A stretch of DNA of 64,000 bases from DATARH01 sp963734125 (GTDB taxonomy: Bacteria > Pseudomonadota > Alphaproteobacteria > ATCC43930 > CGMCC-115725), in assembly GCA_963734125.1 (NCBI GenBank), contig CAVTGB010000016.1, forward strand, positions 13,169 through 77,168, read 5' to 3'. Each line of letters starts with the position of its first letter. The stretch's first letter is position 1. Both the position numbers and the translations under genes were made by a program. Of the stretch, positions 1-8,833 are shown piece after piece. The notes beneath the pieces were generated by a model. That model saw only the letters and a program-made list of their open reading frames with translations, searched no databases and was not told the DNA's origin.

Positions 1-659
1 GCTTCCGAAACGCAGGCCATCGTATTGGCGGTGAAGAGGCCGCCGCACGATCCCGCCGAGGGGCAGGCGGCGCATTCCAGTTCGTGCAGATCTTCGTCCG
101 ACATGTTGCCGACATTGTGCGAGCCGACGGCCTCGAACACATCGCCGATCGTCACGTCCCGGCCCTTGAAGCGGCCGGGCAGGATCGAGCCGCCATACAT
201 GAAGACCGACGGCACGTTGAGCCGCACCATCGCCATCATCAGGCCGGGCAGCGATTTGTCGCAGCCGGCGAGGCCGACGAGCGCGTCATAGCAATGGCCG
301 CGCATCGTCAATTCGACCGAGTCGGCGATGATCTCGCGGCTGACCAGCGAGGATTTCATGCCCTCGTGGCCCATCGCGATCCCGTCGGTAACGGTGATCG
401 TGGTGAATTCGCGCGGTGTGCCCGATGCCGCCGCAACCCCCTTTTTCGCGGCCTGGGCTTGGCGCGACAAGGCGATGTTGCAGGGCGCCGCCTCGTTCCA
501 CGTCGTCGCCACGCCGACCAGCGGCTGGTTGATCTGCTCTTCGGAAAGCCCCATCGAATAGAGAAAGGCGCGGTGCGGCGCGCGTTCCGGCCCGATCGTG
601 ACGTGCCGGCTCGGCATATGCGATTTGTCGACGAGCGGACGGCGAGCATCATCGGGCAT
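1..659 (-). CDS. ilvD: Dihydroxy-acid dehydratase, N-terminal part (runs off left edge)
   Basis: Dehydrates 2,3-dihydroxy acids to 2-oxo acids in valine, leucine and isoleucine synthesis; cytosolic Fe-S enzyme. Only the first 219 codons are present because the gene leaves the window at position 1. Two IlvD/Edd signatures are visible: GCDKSLPGLMMAMVRLNVPS, with the cluster-binding cysteine, and ECAACPSAGSCGG further on. The ATG at 659 gives the expected start (MPDDARRPLVDKSHMPSRHV) and has AGGAG about 9 bases upstream. The gene is divergent from the small lipoprotein gene to its right. The Edd relative (6-phosphogluconate dehydratase) is the main alternative, but the N-terminus fits IlvD. Confidence 0.93.
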   Translation of the reverse strand, partial: MPDDARRPLVDKSHMPSRHVTIGPERAPHRAFLYSMGLSEEQINQPLVGVATTWNEAAPCNIALSRQAQAAKKGVAAASGTPREFTTITVTDGIAMGHEGMKSSLVSREIIADSVELTMRGHCYDALVGLAGCDKSLPGLMMAMVRLNVPSVFMYGGSILPGRFKGRDVTIGDVFEAVGSHNVGNMSDEDLHELECAACPSAGSCGGLFTANTMACVSE

Positions 660-836
660 GGCCGGGTCTCCTGTGCAGGCGAAGCGCGGGGTGCGGCACC
701 GTAGCGGCGCTGCGGAACGCAAGCAATGGCTTCGCTGTGTTTGCGTCCTGGCGCGCAACCGGGCAATGTTGCGACCGCTCGGCTCGGCGACGGATGTACA
801 GCATGGCGGACCGGCCGTATTGAGCGGTGGGGTGAG

Positions 837-1178
837 ATGATGCGGGGTCGCGTGTGGCTGTTGGTCCTGGCGCTGGCGGCATGTTCTTCGGGGCCCGGCG
901 GCACGACGAACCTGACCCTCAACGATCCCTATTGGGACCGCGTCAATGTCGAGGTCGTGATCACCAAGCGCGCCGATTGCGACAGCCGTGCGGAGGGCTA
1001 CATCGCGACCAAGGAACTCGACATGCGCAAGGACAAGACCGAGACGATCGAGGTTCCCGACGACGCCACCGTGTGCTGGCGTCACGACCGCAATCCCGAC
1101 AAACCGGTCCCCGGCGCCTGGTCGGGATGGACGAAGGCGACGCTGTCCCCGGGTCAGAGCGCCAAGACCGACCTCTGA
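837..1178 (+). CDS. Small predicted lipoprotein, function unknown
   Basis: 113-residue protein. The N-terminus MMRGRVWLLVLALAACSSG is a lipoprotein signal peptide with lipobox LAAC, so the mature protein should begin at Cys16 and be membrane-anchored. The remainder is polar, with two more cysteines (around ADCDSR and TVCWRH) that could form a periplasmic disulfide. The start at 837 (tandem ATG codons) is chosen because it puts the signal peptide at the N-terminus; a longer frame from 726 would bury it. I do not recognise the family. It is divergent from ilvD and followed by another exported protein. Confidence 0.7.
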   Translation: MMRGRVWLLVLALAACSSGPGGTTNLTLNDPYWDRVNVEVVITKRADCDSRAEGYIATKELDMRKDKTETIEVPDDATVCWRHDRNPDKPVPGAWSGWTKATLSPGQSAKTDL

Positions 1179-1284
1179 CATCCGGCTTGCGCAAGCCGGG
1201 ACAAGGGCTTTCAACCGGCGTCTTCCAAACGCCATTTTGCGACGGTAGAAGGCGCCTGCGCGGAACCGGTCCGGAGCTGTCCTG

Positions 1285-1908
1285 ATGCTCGCTCGCTTTG
1301 CCGCCGCTGTGCTCGCACCGGTGCTGGGCGCCACCCTCGCACTGGCGCAACAGCAATCCGCACCGGTTCCGCTCGATCCGGGCGCCGCGCCGCGCTCCCT
1401 TGAGACGCAAGCGCTGCCGCCGCTCGCGCCGGCCGTGGACGTCGCGCCCCCGCCGGGCCAAGCGCCCTCGGCCAGCCCCTCGCCGCCTGCAGGCACAGCA
1501 TCCTCCGGCGCGCCAGAGCCGTCGGCTCCGATGGAGCGGATATTCTGCGAGCAGCCAGTCACCCTCCATCTCGCCGACCCGGACACGGTTGCGAGCCGCT
1601 ATCGTCCTTTCCTCGGGATCTGGAGCGATGCGTCCTGGACACCGGCGCTATGCGGCGCACTGATCGTCGAAACCGTCGCGCCGGACGGGACGGCGACGAT
1701 CGTCTATGTCTTCGGGCCGATGGGATCGAATGCGCACGAGCCCGGCGGCGTCTTGCAGGGCACCGGGATCATCCGCGACGGCGAACTCCGGTTCCAGAAT
1801 TCCGACGGCAGCCAGTTCGCCTTCCGGCCGCTCTACGCCGATCTCGACGGCCATCTGACCGCGCCAACCAACCAGACCTTCCAGGCCGTCTTCAAGAAGA
1901 CGCCTTAA
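1285..1908 (+). CDS. Exported protein of unknown function with Pro/Ala-rich linker
   Basis: 207 residues. A signal peptide (MLARFAAAVLAPVLGATLALA, cleavage near AQQQ) is followed by a proline/alanine-rich segment to about residue 85. A globular C-terminal domain of about 120 residues follows, with two cysteines (FCEQP and ALCGAL) and conserved-looking stretches RYRPFLGIW and GTATIVYVFGP. The length and the F-x-G-x-W element resemble small periplasmic domains, but I cannot name a family. It lies between the lipoprotein gene and hrcA on the same strand, with a gap of about 105 bases before it. Confidence 0.65.
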   Translation: MLARFAAAVLAPVLGATLALAQQQSAPVPLDPGAAPRSLETQALPPLAPAVDVAPPPGQAPSASPSPPAGTASSGAPEPSAPMERIFCEQPVTLHLADPDTVASRYRPFLGIWSDASWTPALCGALIVETVAPDGTATIVYVFGPMGSNAHEPGGVLQGTGIIRDGELRFQNSDGSQFAFRPLYADLDGHLTAPTNQTFQAVFKKTP

Positions 1909-1933
1909 CCGCGCCCCGCGGGTCTTGCGCGAG

Positions 1934-1962
1934 TTGACGCTGCGCTGCAGCCTTCCTAGATC
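1934..1962 (+). promoter_or_regulatory. Candidate housekeeping promoter for hrcA-grpE
   Basis: TTGACG at 1934-1939 and TAGATC at 1957-1962 with a 17-base spacer fit a sigma-70 promoter, about 85 bases before the hrcA start. I found no CIRCE inverted repeat (TTAGCACTC-N9-GAGTGCTAA) here, so HrcA autoregulation is not supported by this sequence. Confidence 0.45.
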
Positions 1963-2046
1963 TTGGGATTCGGAAGTTGGACGACACACGAGAATGAGCG
2001 AGCATCCGATCGCTTCTACTGGTGCCGTCTTAATGGTGACGAGAAT

Positions 2047-3123
2047 ATGACACGCGACGAGCGAACGTTGACGATGCCGGCACCCTCGCCGATCAGCGAG
2101 TTGAACGAGCGCAGCCGCGAGATCTTTCGGCTGATCGTCGATGGTTATGTGCAGACCGGCGAACCGATCGGTTCACGCACCTTGTCGCGGCTGTTGGGAC
2201 AGAACCTGTCGCCGGCGACGATCCGCAACGTGATGGCCGATCTCGAAGAGGCGGGGCTCCTCTACGCACCGCATACCTCGGCCGGAAGGCTGCCGACCGA
2301 GGCGGGGCTTCGCCTCTTCGTGCATGGCCTGCTTGAAATCGGCAACCTTGCCGAACATGAGCGCGTCAATATCGAGAGCCTCTGCGCGGCCAGAGGCAAA
2401 AGCCTGCCCCAGGCGCTGGAGGAGGCGACAACGGCGCTCTCGGGCCTGTCGCATTGCGCCGGGGTCGTCGTCGTGCCGAAGCAGGAGCGGCCGCTGAAGC
2501 ACATCGAGTTTGTCCATCTGGGGCCCGGGCGCGCCCTTGTCGTGCTCGTCACCGAGGATGGCCTCGTCGAGAACCGGGTGATCGAGGTGCCGCTCGGGCT
2601 GCCGCCCTCGACCCTCGTCTCGGCCGCCAATTTCCTCAATTCGCGCCTCATCGGCCGCACCATCGAGGAGGCGCGCGGCGAGATCGATGGGGAGATCGGA
2701 TCGCACCGGGCGCAACTCGACGAATTGACCTCGCGGGTGGTATCGAGCGGCCTGGCGTGCTGGGCCGGGGGCGAAGGAACCAGCGCGCTCATTGTGCGCG
2801 GCCAGGCCAATCTCCTCGAAGACGTGACCGCGCTTGCCGACCTCGAGCGGCTGCGCTCGCTATTCGAGATGCTGGAGACCAAGGAGACCGTGCTGCGCCT
2901 GCTTGATGCCAGCAAGAAGGCCGAAGGGGTACAGATCTTTATCGGCGCCGAAAGCCATCTGTTCGGCGTCGCCGGCTGTTCATTGATCATCGCGCCCTAT
3001 CAGAACAGCCGCGAGCGGGTCATCGGCGCCATCGGGGTCATCGGCCCCACTCGGATCAACTATGCCCGGATCATCCCGATGGTGGACTACACCGCCAAGA
3101 TGATCGGGCGGATCATAGGATAA
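2047..3123 (+). CDS. hrcA: Heat-inducible transcription repressor HrcA
   Basis: HrcA binds CIRCE operators and represses groESL and related heat-shock genes; its activity depends on GroEL. The 358-residue product has the N-terminal winged-helix region (ELNERSREIFRLIVDGYVQT, then GEPIGSRTLS and LSPATIRNVMADLEEAGLL), followed by the HrcA GAF-like core and the C-terminal block GAIGVIGPTRINYARIIP. I chose ATG 2047, which gives MTRDERTLTMPAPSPISEL; upstream in-frame starts (from TTG 1963) add unconserved residues, and ATG 2074 is also possible. grpE starts 6 bases after the stop, the usual alphaproteobacterial hrcA-grpE pair. Confidence 0.95.
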   Translation: MTRDERTLTMPAPSPISELNERSREIFRLIVDGYVQTGEPIGSRTLSRLLGQNLSPATIRNVMADLEEAGLLYAPHTSAGRLPTEAGLRLFVHGLLEIGNLAEHERVNIESLCAARGKSLPQALEEATTALSGLSHCAGVVVVPKQERPLKHIEFVHLGPGRALVVLVTEDGLVENRVIEVPLGLPPSTLVSAANFLNSRLIGRTIEEARGEIDGEIGSHRAQLDELTSRVVSSGLACWAGGEGTSALIVRGQANLLEDVTALADLERLRSLFEMLETKETVLRLLDASKKAEGVQIFIGAESHLFGVAGCSLIIAPYQNSRERVIGAIGVIGPTRINYARIIPMVDYTAKMIGRIIG

Positions 3124-3129
3124 TCGGGC

Positions 3130-3738
3130 ATGACCGAGGACAAGGAAGAGCCGGCCGCCAACGATCCCGGCGAGGATCCCCGGGACGGCGCCGGCGAATA
3201 CGGCGACGACGGCGCGCCGGCATCGACCGAAGAGCGTCTCGCCGCGGTCGAGGCCGAACTTGCCGACACCAGGGACCGCCTGTTGCGCACCCTCGCCGAG
3301 ACCGAGAATGTGCGGCGCCGCTTTCAGCGCGAGCGCGAGGACGCTCAGAAATATGCGATATCGGGCTTTGCCAAGGATTTGCTCTCGGCGGTCGACAATC
3401 TGCGCCGCGCGCTCGACGCCATGCCCGATGCGGACGTCACCGACCCGCGCACGCAAAGCCTGCTCGACGGGGTCGCGGCGACCGAGCGCGAACTCTTGGC
3501 CGCTTTCGAGCGCAATGGCCTGACACGGATCGACCCCGCGGGCCAGCGTTTCGACCACAATTTCCACCAGGCGATCTTCGAAGCGGAGCGACCCGGCACA
3601 CCGGCCGGGACGGTGATCGAGGTGCTGCAGCCCGGCTATGTGCTGCACGATCGCCTCTTACGCCCGGCCATGGTCGGGGTCGCCAAGGGGACCCCGAAAC
3701 CGGCTGGAGCCGGCGCCGACGGCGACACTGCGGCGTGA
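3130..3738 (+). CDS. grpE: Nucleotide exchange factor GrpE
   Basis: GrpE releases ADP from DnaK in the cytosolic Hsp70 cycle. The 202-residue protein has an acidic, disordered N-terminus (about residues 1-35), the long helix (AAVEAELADTRDRLLRTLAE, then NVRRRFQREREDA) and the C-terminal beta domain with the family block FDHNFHQAIFE and a VIEVLQPGYVLHDRLLRPAMV-type end, where V-x-V-A-K-G follows. It starts 6 bases after hrcA and is probably cotranscribed. dnaK is not in this window. The gene is convergent with the repeat protein downstream. Confidence 0.96.
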   Translation: MTEDKEEPAANDPGEDPRDGAGEYGDDGAPASTEERLAAVEAELADTRDRLLRTLAETENVRRRFQREREDAQKYAISGFAKDLLSAVDNLRRALDAMPDADVTDPRTQSLLDGVAATERELLAAFERNGLTRIDPAGQRFDHNFHQAIFEAERPGTPAGTVIEVLQPGYVLHDRLLRPAMVGVAKGTPKPAGAGADGDTAA

Positions 3739-3760
3739 CCGACGGTGATGGGCCAGCCGC

Positions 3761-5488
3761 CTAGCGCGGCCCCGGCGAAAGGAGATGGTGATCGCCCTCA
3801 CCCGGCCCGCCGGGAGGACCGGTCGCGAGCAGCGTCGAGCCGGCATAGGCTGGGTCGTTGGCGGCGGCGATAGCGCCCGGCAGATCGCTGCGGCTACTCC
3901 CTGGGTCTGGAGCGCCGGCGTGCAGCCGGGCCGGGGCGATATCGGCGAAGGTCACTCGCGCCGCGCCACCCGCGACCGGCGGGTCGGTGACCCGGGTCCC
4001 GCCGTGATTGTCGGAAGAGAGCGTGAAGTCGGCTGTCGTGTAGAACCCGAGCAGCGCGAGGTTGACCGTATTCGTTCCATCGCTGACGCTAAGCGTGCCG
4101 CTGGTGTTACCAGCCGCCTCGGTGAAGCTCATCGTTCCCGCGCCGTAGGCGATCCCTCTTAGATCGATCCGGTCAGGGACGGCAAAACCCGAGATGACGC
4201 CAGTGAAGCTGGCCCCGGCATCGAGTTGCAAGGTGCCGCCGTTGATAAAGCTGACCGTGCCGCCGGCGGTGCCGCGGCTCGCCACCTCGATGACGCCGCG
4301 GTCGATCGTGCCGCCGCTCGCCGTCCCGTGGACGGTCTCGAGCCCACGGAGGTTGATCCGACCGCCGCTCGCCGTTCCATAGACGATTTCGGTCCCGCCT
4401 TTGAGGGTGGTCCCCTGCGTCACCCCGCCCGAATAGACGATCTGATCACCGCCGTGCTTAATCGCGGCGCTGTGCGCCACCCCACCCCGCTCGACGATCT
4501 GCCGTCCGCCGCTGGCGACCGAGCCCCAATTCGCCCGCCCGTAGACGCGTTCGACGCCGCCGCTGGCGAGCGTGCCCCCATTCGCGGTGCCGCCCGACCG
4601 GACGATCTCGCTGCCGCTGACAGCGCCGCCGCTAAACTCCGCAGAGCCGCCGCTGTTGACCACTGCGCCAACGGCAACGCCGCCCCCAATCACCCGGAAC
4701 CGGCCGTCGCTGCCAACCACCGTGCCGTAAGCGACGCCGCCGGAACTAACCTCGGAGAATGCCCCTGCGGACACGCCTAAGCCGGAGATTGACCCGCCGT
4801 TATCGATCTCAATCGAGACAATTCCACCGCTTTGAATGGTGACCCCATCGATGACATTCACACCATCGGCGGACCATTGGCCGTACGCGCTTGTGAGCTG
4901 AACCCCGTTGATGGTGCCACCGCTGCTGACCACCGTGCCGCTGGCAACGCCGCCGGAAAAGACATAGAGGATCCCACCGTCGGTGACCACCGATCCATCG
5001 GCAACGCCGCTGTCATTAACGTAGGCAAGTGCGTTGAAAGAGACGATCAAGCCGGAGATCGATCCGCCCTGATCGATCTCAATCGAGCCGATTGCTCCAC
5101 CACTTTCAATGGTCACACCATCGATGACATTCACGCCGTTGGAGGACCATTGGCCGTACGCACTGGTTAGCGTGATCCCGTCGACCCGACCGCCGCTGCT
5201 GACCACGCTGCCACTGACCACGCCGGCGCGGTCAAAAATATACAGGCGACCGCCGCTGCTGACCACGGTGCCGCTGGCAGCGCCGCCGTAGACCGTCAGC
5301 TGACCGCCGCCGCCGACCACCGTACCGCTGGCGACGTCGCCGGAGGAAACATTGAGGAAACCGCCGCTGATCTCCGTACCGCTGACGACGCCGCCGGAAG
5401 AGACATTGAGGGTGCCAATGCCGCCGACTACCGTACCGTCGGCGACGCCGCCGGAAAAGACACCGAGGGTGCCGGCGAGCTCCACCAC
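3761..5488 (-). CDS. AIDA-type repeat protein (open frame after an in-frame amber codon)
   Basis: 575 residues of imperfect repeats of about 20 residues (SGGVASGTVVSSGG, VSSGGVVSGTEISGG), the AIDA/autotransporter-passenger type that folds as a beta-solenoid. Around residues 90-230 a longer unit recurs twice (QWS-x-x-GVNVIDGVTI). The last ~170 residues (GGTLQLDAGASFTGVISGF, RIDLRGI, GGTRVTDPP) closely match the C-terminus of the neighbouring metalloprotease. There is no autotransporter barrel and no Sec signal, so type I-like export is a guess. The natural N-terminus appears to be ATG 5608 (MTTVTSSQTLNISAG), but codon 16 is TAG (5561-5563). Translation therefore needs readthrough, correction of a base error, or an internal GTG. 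Confidence 0.75.
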   Translation of the reverse strand: MVELAGTLGVFSGGVADGTVVGGIGTLNVSSGGVVSGTEISGGFLNVSSGDVASGTVVGGGGQLTVYGGAASGTVVSSGGRLYIFDRAGVVSGSVVSSGGRVDGITLTSAYGQWSSNGVNVIDGVTIESGGAIGSIEIDQGGSISGLIVSFNALAYVNDSGVADGSVVTDGGILYVFSGGVASGTVVSSGGTINGVQLTSAYGQWSADGVNVIDGVTIQSGGIVSIEIDNGGSISGLGVSAGAFSEVSSGGVAYGTVVGSDGRFRVIGGGVAVGAVVNSGGSAEFSGGAVSGSEIVRSGGTANGGTLASGGVERVYGRANWGSVASGGRQIVERGGVAHSAAIKHGGDQIVYSGGVTQGTTLKGGTEIVYGTASGGRINLRGLETVHGTASGGTIDRGVIEVASRGTAGGTVSFINGGTLQLDAGASFTGVISGFAVPDRIDLRGIAYGAGTMSFTEAAGNTSGTLSVSDGTNTVNLALLGFYTTADFTLSSDNHGGTRVTDPPVAGGAARVTFADIAPARLHAGAPDPGSSRSDLPGAIAAANDPAYAGSTLLATGPPGGPGEGDHHLLSPGPR

Positions 5489-5560
5489 TGTGCCGCTGAC
5501 AACACCGCCTGAGAGGACATCGAGGAAACCGAAGCTCTGGACGACAATCCCGCTGCTGGT

Positions 5561-5608
5561 CTAGCCGGCGGAAATGTTGAGCGTTTGACTGCTGGTGACG
5601 GTGGTCAT
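5561..5608 (-). other. N-terminal 15 codons of the repeat protein, ended by TAG
   Basis: ATG at 5608 opens MTTVTSSQTLNISAG, the typical start of this repeat family. It is followed in frame by TAG (5561-5563), then TSSGIVVQSFGFLDVLSGG, which joins the 575-residue frame without a shift. A Gln codon (CAG) is the likeliest ancestral codon: relatives have repeats of the type S-G-Q-T-S-S-G at this point. Confidence 0.7.
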
Positions 5609-5861
5609 GGCAAGCTGCTCGCGCGATCGGGAAAATTGCCCATCCCGCTGGCAATGGCCTCAACCGACGTGCCGGCGGCCGGCACATCGATACTCTCGGT
5701 CCGATCGCGCTTGGTGGCGGACTCCACAGCCTCCGGTTTCCCTTCCTACTCGTTTCCTTTTTTCCGCCCATTGTAGCCGCGTACCAGCCGCGGTCAAATC
5801 GCGACGCCGCGGCAAATCGCTGGGCGGAATGTGCTTGGTCCGGCAGCCTCCAATCTCACCG

Positions 5862-8378
5862 TCAGCGCAGCGCTGGCAGCGGGGGATGGTGGGAGCCCAA
5901 ACCCGGCCCACCGGGCGGACCGGTCGCGAGAAGCGTCGCGCCGGCATAGGCTCGGTCGCTGGCGGCAATCGCGCTCGGCAGATAGAGGCGGCCGCTCCCT
6001 GTGTCCGGTGCGCCGGAGTGCAGCCGGGCCGGGGCGATCTCGGCGAAGGTCACTCGCGCCGCGCCGCCCGCTGCCGGCGGATCGGTAACCCGCGTTCCGC
6101 CGTGGAAATCGTTCGAAAGAGCGAAATCGTTCGTCGCATAAAACCCGAGCAGGATGAGCTGGACGGTGTGCGTTCCGTCAGTCAGGGTGAGCGTGCCGCT
6201 GGTGTTGCTCGGCGCCTCGCTGAAACTTTCCGTTGGCCCCGCCGCAAAGGAGATCCTCCGCAGATCGATCCGGTCAGCGCCAGCAAAACCCGCGATGACG
6301 CCGGCAAAGTTGGCCCCGGCATCAAGCTGCAACGTACCGCCGCTGACGAAAGTGACCGTGCCTCTGGCCACGCCGCCGCTCGCCACCTCGAAGAGGCCGC
6401 CATTGATCGTGGTTAGATTGGCGACGCTGCCGGAAGAGACGACTCCAGAGCCGGCTCGCTCGATCGTCGTGCGGCTCGCCGTGCCGGCCGAAAAAACTTC
6501 AAGAATGCCGCCGCTGCGCACTGTGGCGCCGATCGCCGTGCCGCCATAGGCAACAAACTGGGCGCCGCCGTTGCTGACCACGGTGCCGGTTGCGGTGCCG
6601 CCGTAGACCGCCTGGAAGCTGCCGCTCCCGCCGCCTCTGATGGTCGCGCCGCTCGCCACGCCACCGGAATCGACGAACTGCCCACCACCGTTGCTGAGCG
6701 TGCCACCACTCGCCACCCCGCCCGCTCCGACGACCTGCGTACCCCCGTTGACGACGACAAACCGGGCCACACCAAAGACATCCTGCTCGGCGCCGCTGAG
6801 CAGCTTGGCAGTGCGGTCCTTGCCGCCGGCTGAGACGGTTTCGACGCCGCCGCTCATCGCAAAGGTGGCCACTGCCGTGCCGCCGGACTTCACATACTCG
6901 TTGTCGCCGGAATAGATGACGATGCCGGTGCTGGAGCGACCGGCGCCGACAGTGTAGGTCGTCGATGATGCCCGGTCCCAGCCGAGCACATCCATCAGCG
7001 TGATGTCCCGGGAGGTGACGGGGTTGCTGACGGAGGTTTCGCTGTCGTCGTTATAGGCGTCCGGCGTATAGGTGTTGGTGGAGAGCCAGTCGCCGAGATC
7101 GCCGTTATCGCCGAACGCGTTCGATGGGTTGTTCCAGTTGAAGATATCGGTTTTCCCGCCGTCGAGCGAGAAATAGGACGGATTGCCGGTGTCGGAGAGC
7201 TGGCGGACACCCGGCGCGGCATAGCGGTACAGGTCGATCAGCGAGTAATCGCCCGAGCCGTCCAGCCACGAGCTGCGGCCCATTACCTCCGAGATTTCAT
7301 GTTCGACAACGCCGAGGAAACCCGGTTGCGGCACGCCACCGCTGATCAGGGACGTGCCAAAGCCGATATTGCCGTCGGGATTGGTGAACGATCCCGACGA
7401 TCCGCTGGCTAGCCCCAGCGCCTTCTCTTGCGCCATCGATATATTCAAGACCATTCCACCGGTCGGATTGGTTGCCGGCAGGTCGTTGGCCAGCGCGGTC
7501 TTGTCGGCGGCGTCGCCGGTCGCGGCGCGGGCGCTCATCGTCGAGCGAAGCTTGGAATAGGATTCGCTTGGGCCGGTAAACGTTTCGCTCTCGCCCAGAC
7601 CAGTGACAGGAGTGTTCGCGCCGCCACCGGTTTGCACTTCGCCGTAGCCGACATTGTAGTAGAGCGTCACCCCCGGGTTGTCGAAGGTATTGGCGTAAAA
7701 CTGGAACGCGGCGCGGACCTCGGTGTCGAAGCTGACCGGCGCGCTGCCCACCGAGGAATCAAAGCTGATATGGAAGGTCAAGCCTCCGGGCTTGCTCCCG
7801 CTAACCACGATGGGGGCGGTCGAGGCAAATCCGGCGACCGGATCGTTCGGCCCGCCGGTCGCGTCCCCTTTTGCGGATCGGGCTTCCGACCGCGCTCCCG
7901 ATGGCGCCGCGCTGGTCGCGCCCCCGCCCGATACGATGCTCTCGACCGCACCGCCCGCCAGCCCGGCGGCGGTGACCATATCGCCGGACGGCGCATCGGC
8001 GCCGGCCGGAATGATCCAGCCGGTATCGACGCTCGCGGTATCATCGCCGCCCGGCGCGACGCTGTCCGCACCGCCGAGTGCCACCGCATTCGCCACGACG
8101 GACCCGCCGAACTGCACCACCGAACCAGCCGCATCGCCGGCGCCGCTCGATGCGGGCAGCGCGTGCATGGTCGCTCGAGTGGCGGCGATCTTGGTCGAAC
8201 CATCGTTGTCCGCGCTCGCGGCGAGACCGTGATCCGCGAGCGGGAATCCGGTGCCGGCATCTGCGCGTGAGACACCCAGGATAATCGGCTCGACCGTCGT
8301 GAGAGCGGGTTGCACATCGCCGGCGCCGACCGGATCGAGCGGGGCCGCGCCGTCAGCGTGGACGATGGGACCGGGCAC
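5862..8378 (-). CDS. Secreted metalloprotease-like protein with AIDA-type repeats (NF038122-like)
   Basis: 838 residues. After an Ala/Gly-rich N-terminus (1-190), a metalloprotease-like domain covers about 195-470. It has the zinc-site motif VEHEISEVMGRSSWLDG, then YSLIDLYRYAAPGVRQLS, SYFSLDGGKTDIFNWN, GDLGDW and DITLMDVLGWD, the sequence order of the NF038122 metalloprotease family as I remember it. Residues 480-670 are AIDA-type repeats (SGGVASGATIRGGG). The last ~170 residues match the C-terminus of the downstream paralogue. The third metzincin ligand position is Glu (HEISE) rather than His. The start is GTG 8378, with AAGGAG 8 bases upstream. No Sec signal is visible; extracellular location is inferred from the repeats. 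Confidence 0.8.
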   Translation of the reverse strand: MPGPIVHADGAAPLDPVGAGDVQPALTTVEPIILGVSRADAGTGFPLADHGLAASADNDGSTKIAATRATMHALPASSGAGDAAGSVVQFGGSVVANAVALGGADSVAPGGDDTASVDTGWIIPAGADAPSGDMVTAAGLAGGAVESIVSGGGATSAAPSGARSEARSAKGDATGGPNDPVAGFASTAPIVVSGSKPGGLTFHISFDSSVGSAPVSFDTEVRAAFQFYANTFDNPGVTLYYNVGYGEVQTGGGANTPVTGLGESETFTGPSESYSKLRSTMSARAATGDAADKTALANDLPATNPTGGMVLNISMAQEKALGLASGSSGSFTNPDGNIGFGTSLISGGVPQPGFLGVVEHEISEVMGRSSWLDGSGDYSLIDLYRYAAPGVRQLSDTGNPSYFSLDGGKTDIFNWNNPSNAFGDNGDLGDWLSTNTYTPDAYNDDSETSVSNPVTSRDITLMDVLGWDRASSTTYTVGAGRSSTGIVIYSGDNEYVKSGGTAVATFAMSGGVETVSAGGKDRTAKLLSGAEQDVFGVARFVVVNGGTQVVGAGGVASGGTLSNGGGQFVDSGGVASGATIRGGGSGSFQAVYGGTATGTVVSNGGAQFVAYGGTAIGATVRSGGILEVFSAGTASRTTIERAGSGVVSSGSVANLTTINGGLFEVASGGVARGTVTFVSGGTLQLDAGANFAGVIAGFAGADRIDLRRISFAAGPTESFSEAPSNTSGTLTLTDGTHTVQLILLGFYATNDFALSNDFHGGTRVTDPPAAGGAARVTFAEIAPARLHSGAPDTGSGRLYLPSAIAASDRAYAGATLLATGPPGGPGLGSHHPPLPALR

Positions 8379-8560
8379 CTATGGATCTCCTTCTCCGGTT
8401 CGTTGGTGATTTGTGATCTCGCCGGCGCGCCAGTCTAGCATCCCCCAGCGGCCCGCGAACCCTGTCCCGGCTGCCACTGCCTGTTGCCGAGCGCCGCGCT
8501 CACCGCTAGAAAGCAGGGTCCCTGGTGCGAGCACGATCGCCGCGATCCTTGAGATGCACG

Positions 8561-8821
8561 ATGGCAGATGAAGAAATTAGAGCGACGATGCGTCCCGACA
8601 GCACGCTCGATGCGACGGGGCTCTTGTGCCCGCTGCCGGTGCTGAAGGCGCGCCGTGCGCTGAAGGCGGTGCCGCCCGGCGGCATCCTCGAAGTCCTGGC
8701 GACCGATCCCGGCGCGACCAAGGATTTCGAGCATTTCTGCAGCACCACCGGCTGCGCGCTGATCGAGGCGAGCGAACAGCCGGGCGGCATCCTGCGGTTT
8801 CGATTGCAGAAACCCGGCTGA
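8561..8821 (+). CDS. TusA-family sulfurtransferase-like protein
   Basis: 86 residues with the TusA/SirA fold signature LDATGLLCPLPVLKARRAL; the cysteine of the CPxP motif is the persulfide carrier. The rest (PPGGILEVLATDPGATKDF, then FCSTTGCALIE) matches the family's beta-alpha-beta-alpha-beta-beta pattern and usual 75-90 residue length. Members relay sulfur to tRNA thiolation, molybdenum cofactor or sulfur oxidation; the partner here is unknown. I chose ATG 8561; an in-frame extension to 8525 lacks support. The alcohol dehydrogenase gene starts 12 bases after the stop, suggesting cotranscription. Confidence 0.9.
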   Translation: MADEEIRATMRPDSTLDATGLLCPLPVLKARRALKAVPPGGILEVLATDPGATKDFEHFCSTTGCALIEASEQPGGILRFRLQKPG

Positions 8822-8833
8822 AGGGGGAGCGCG

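Noticed and set aside
1909..2046. CIRCE operator upstream of hrcA
   Set aside because: No TTAGCACTC-type inverted repeat found.
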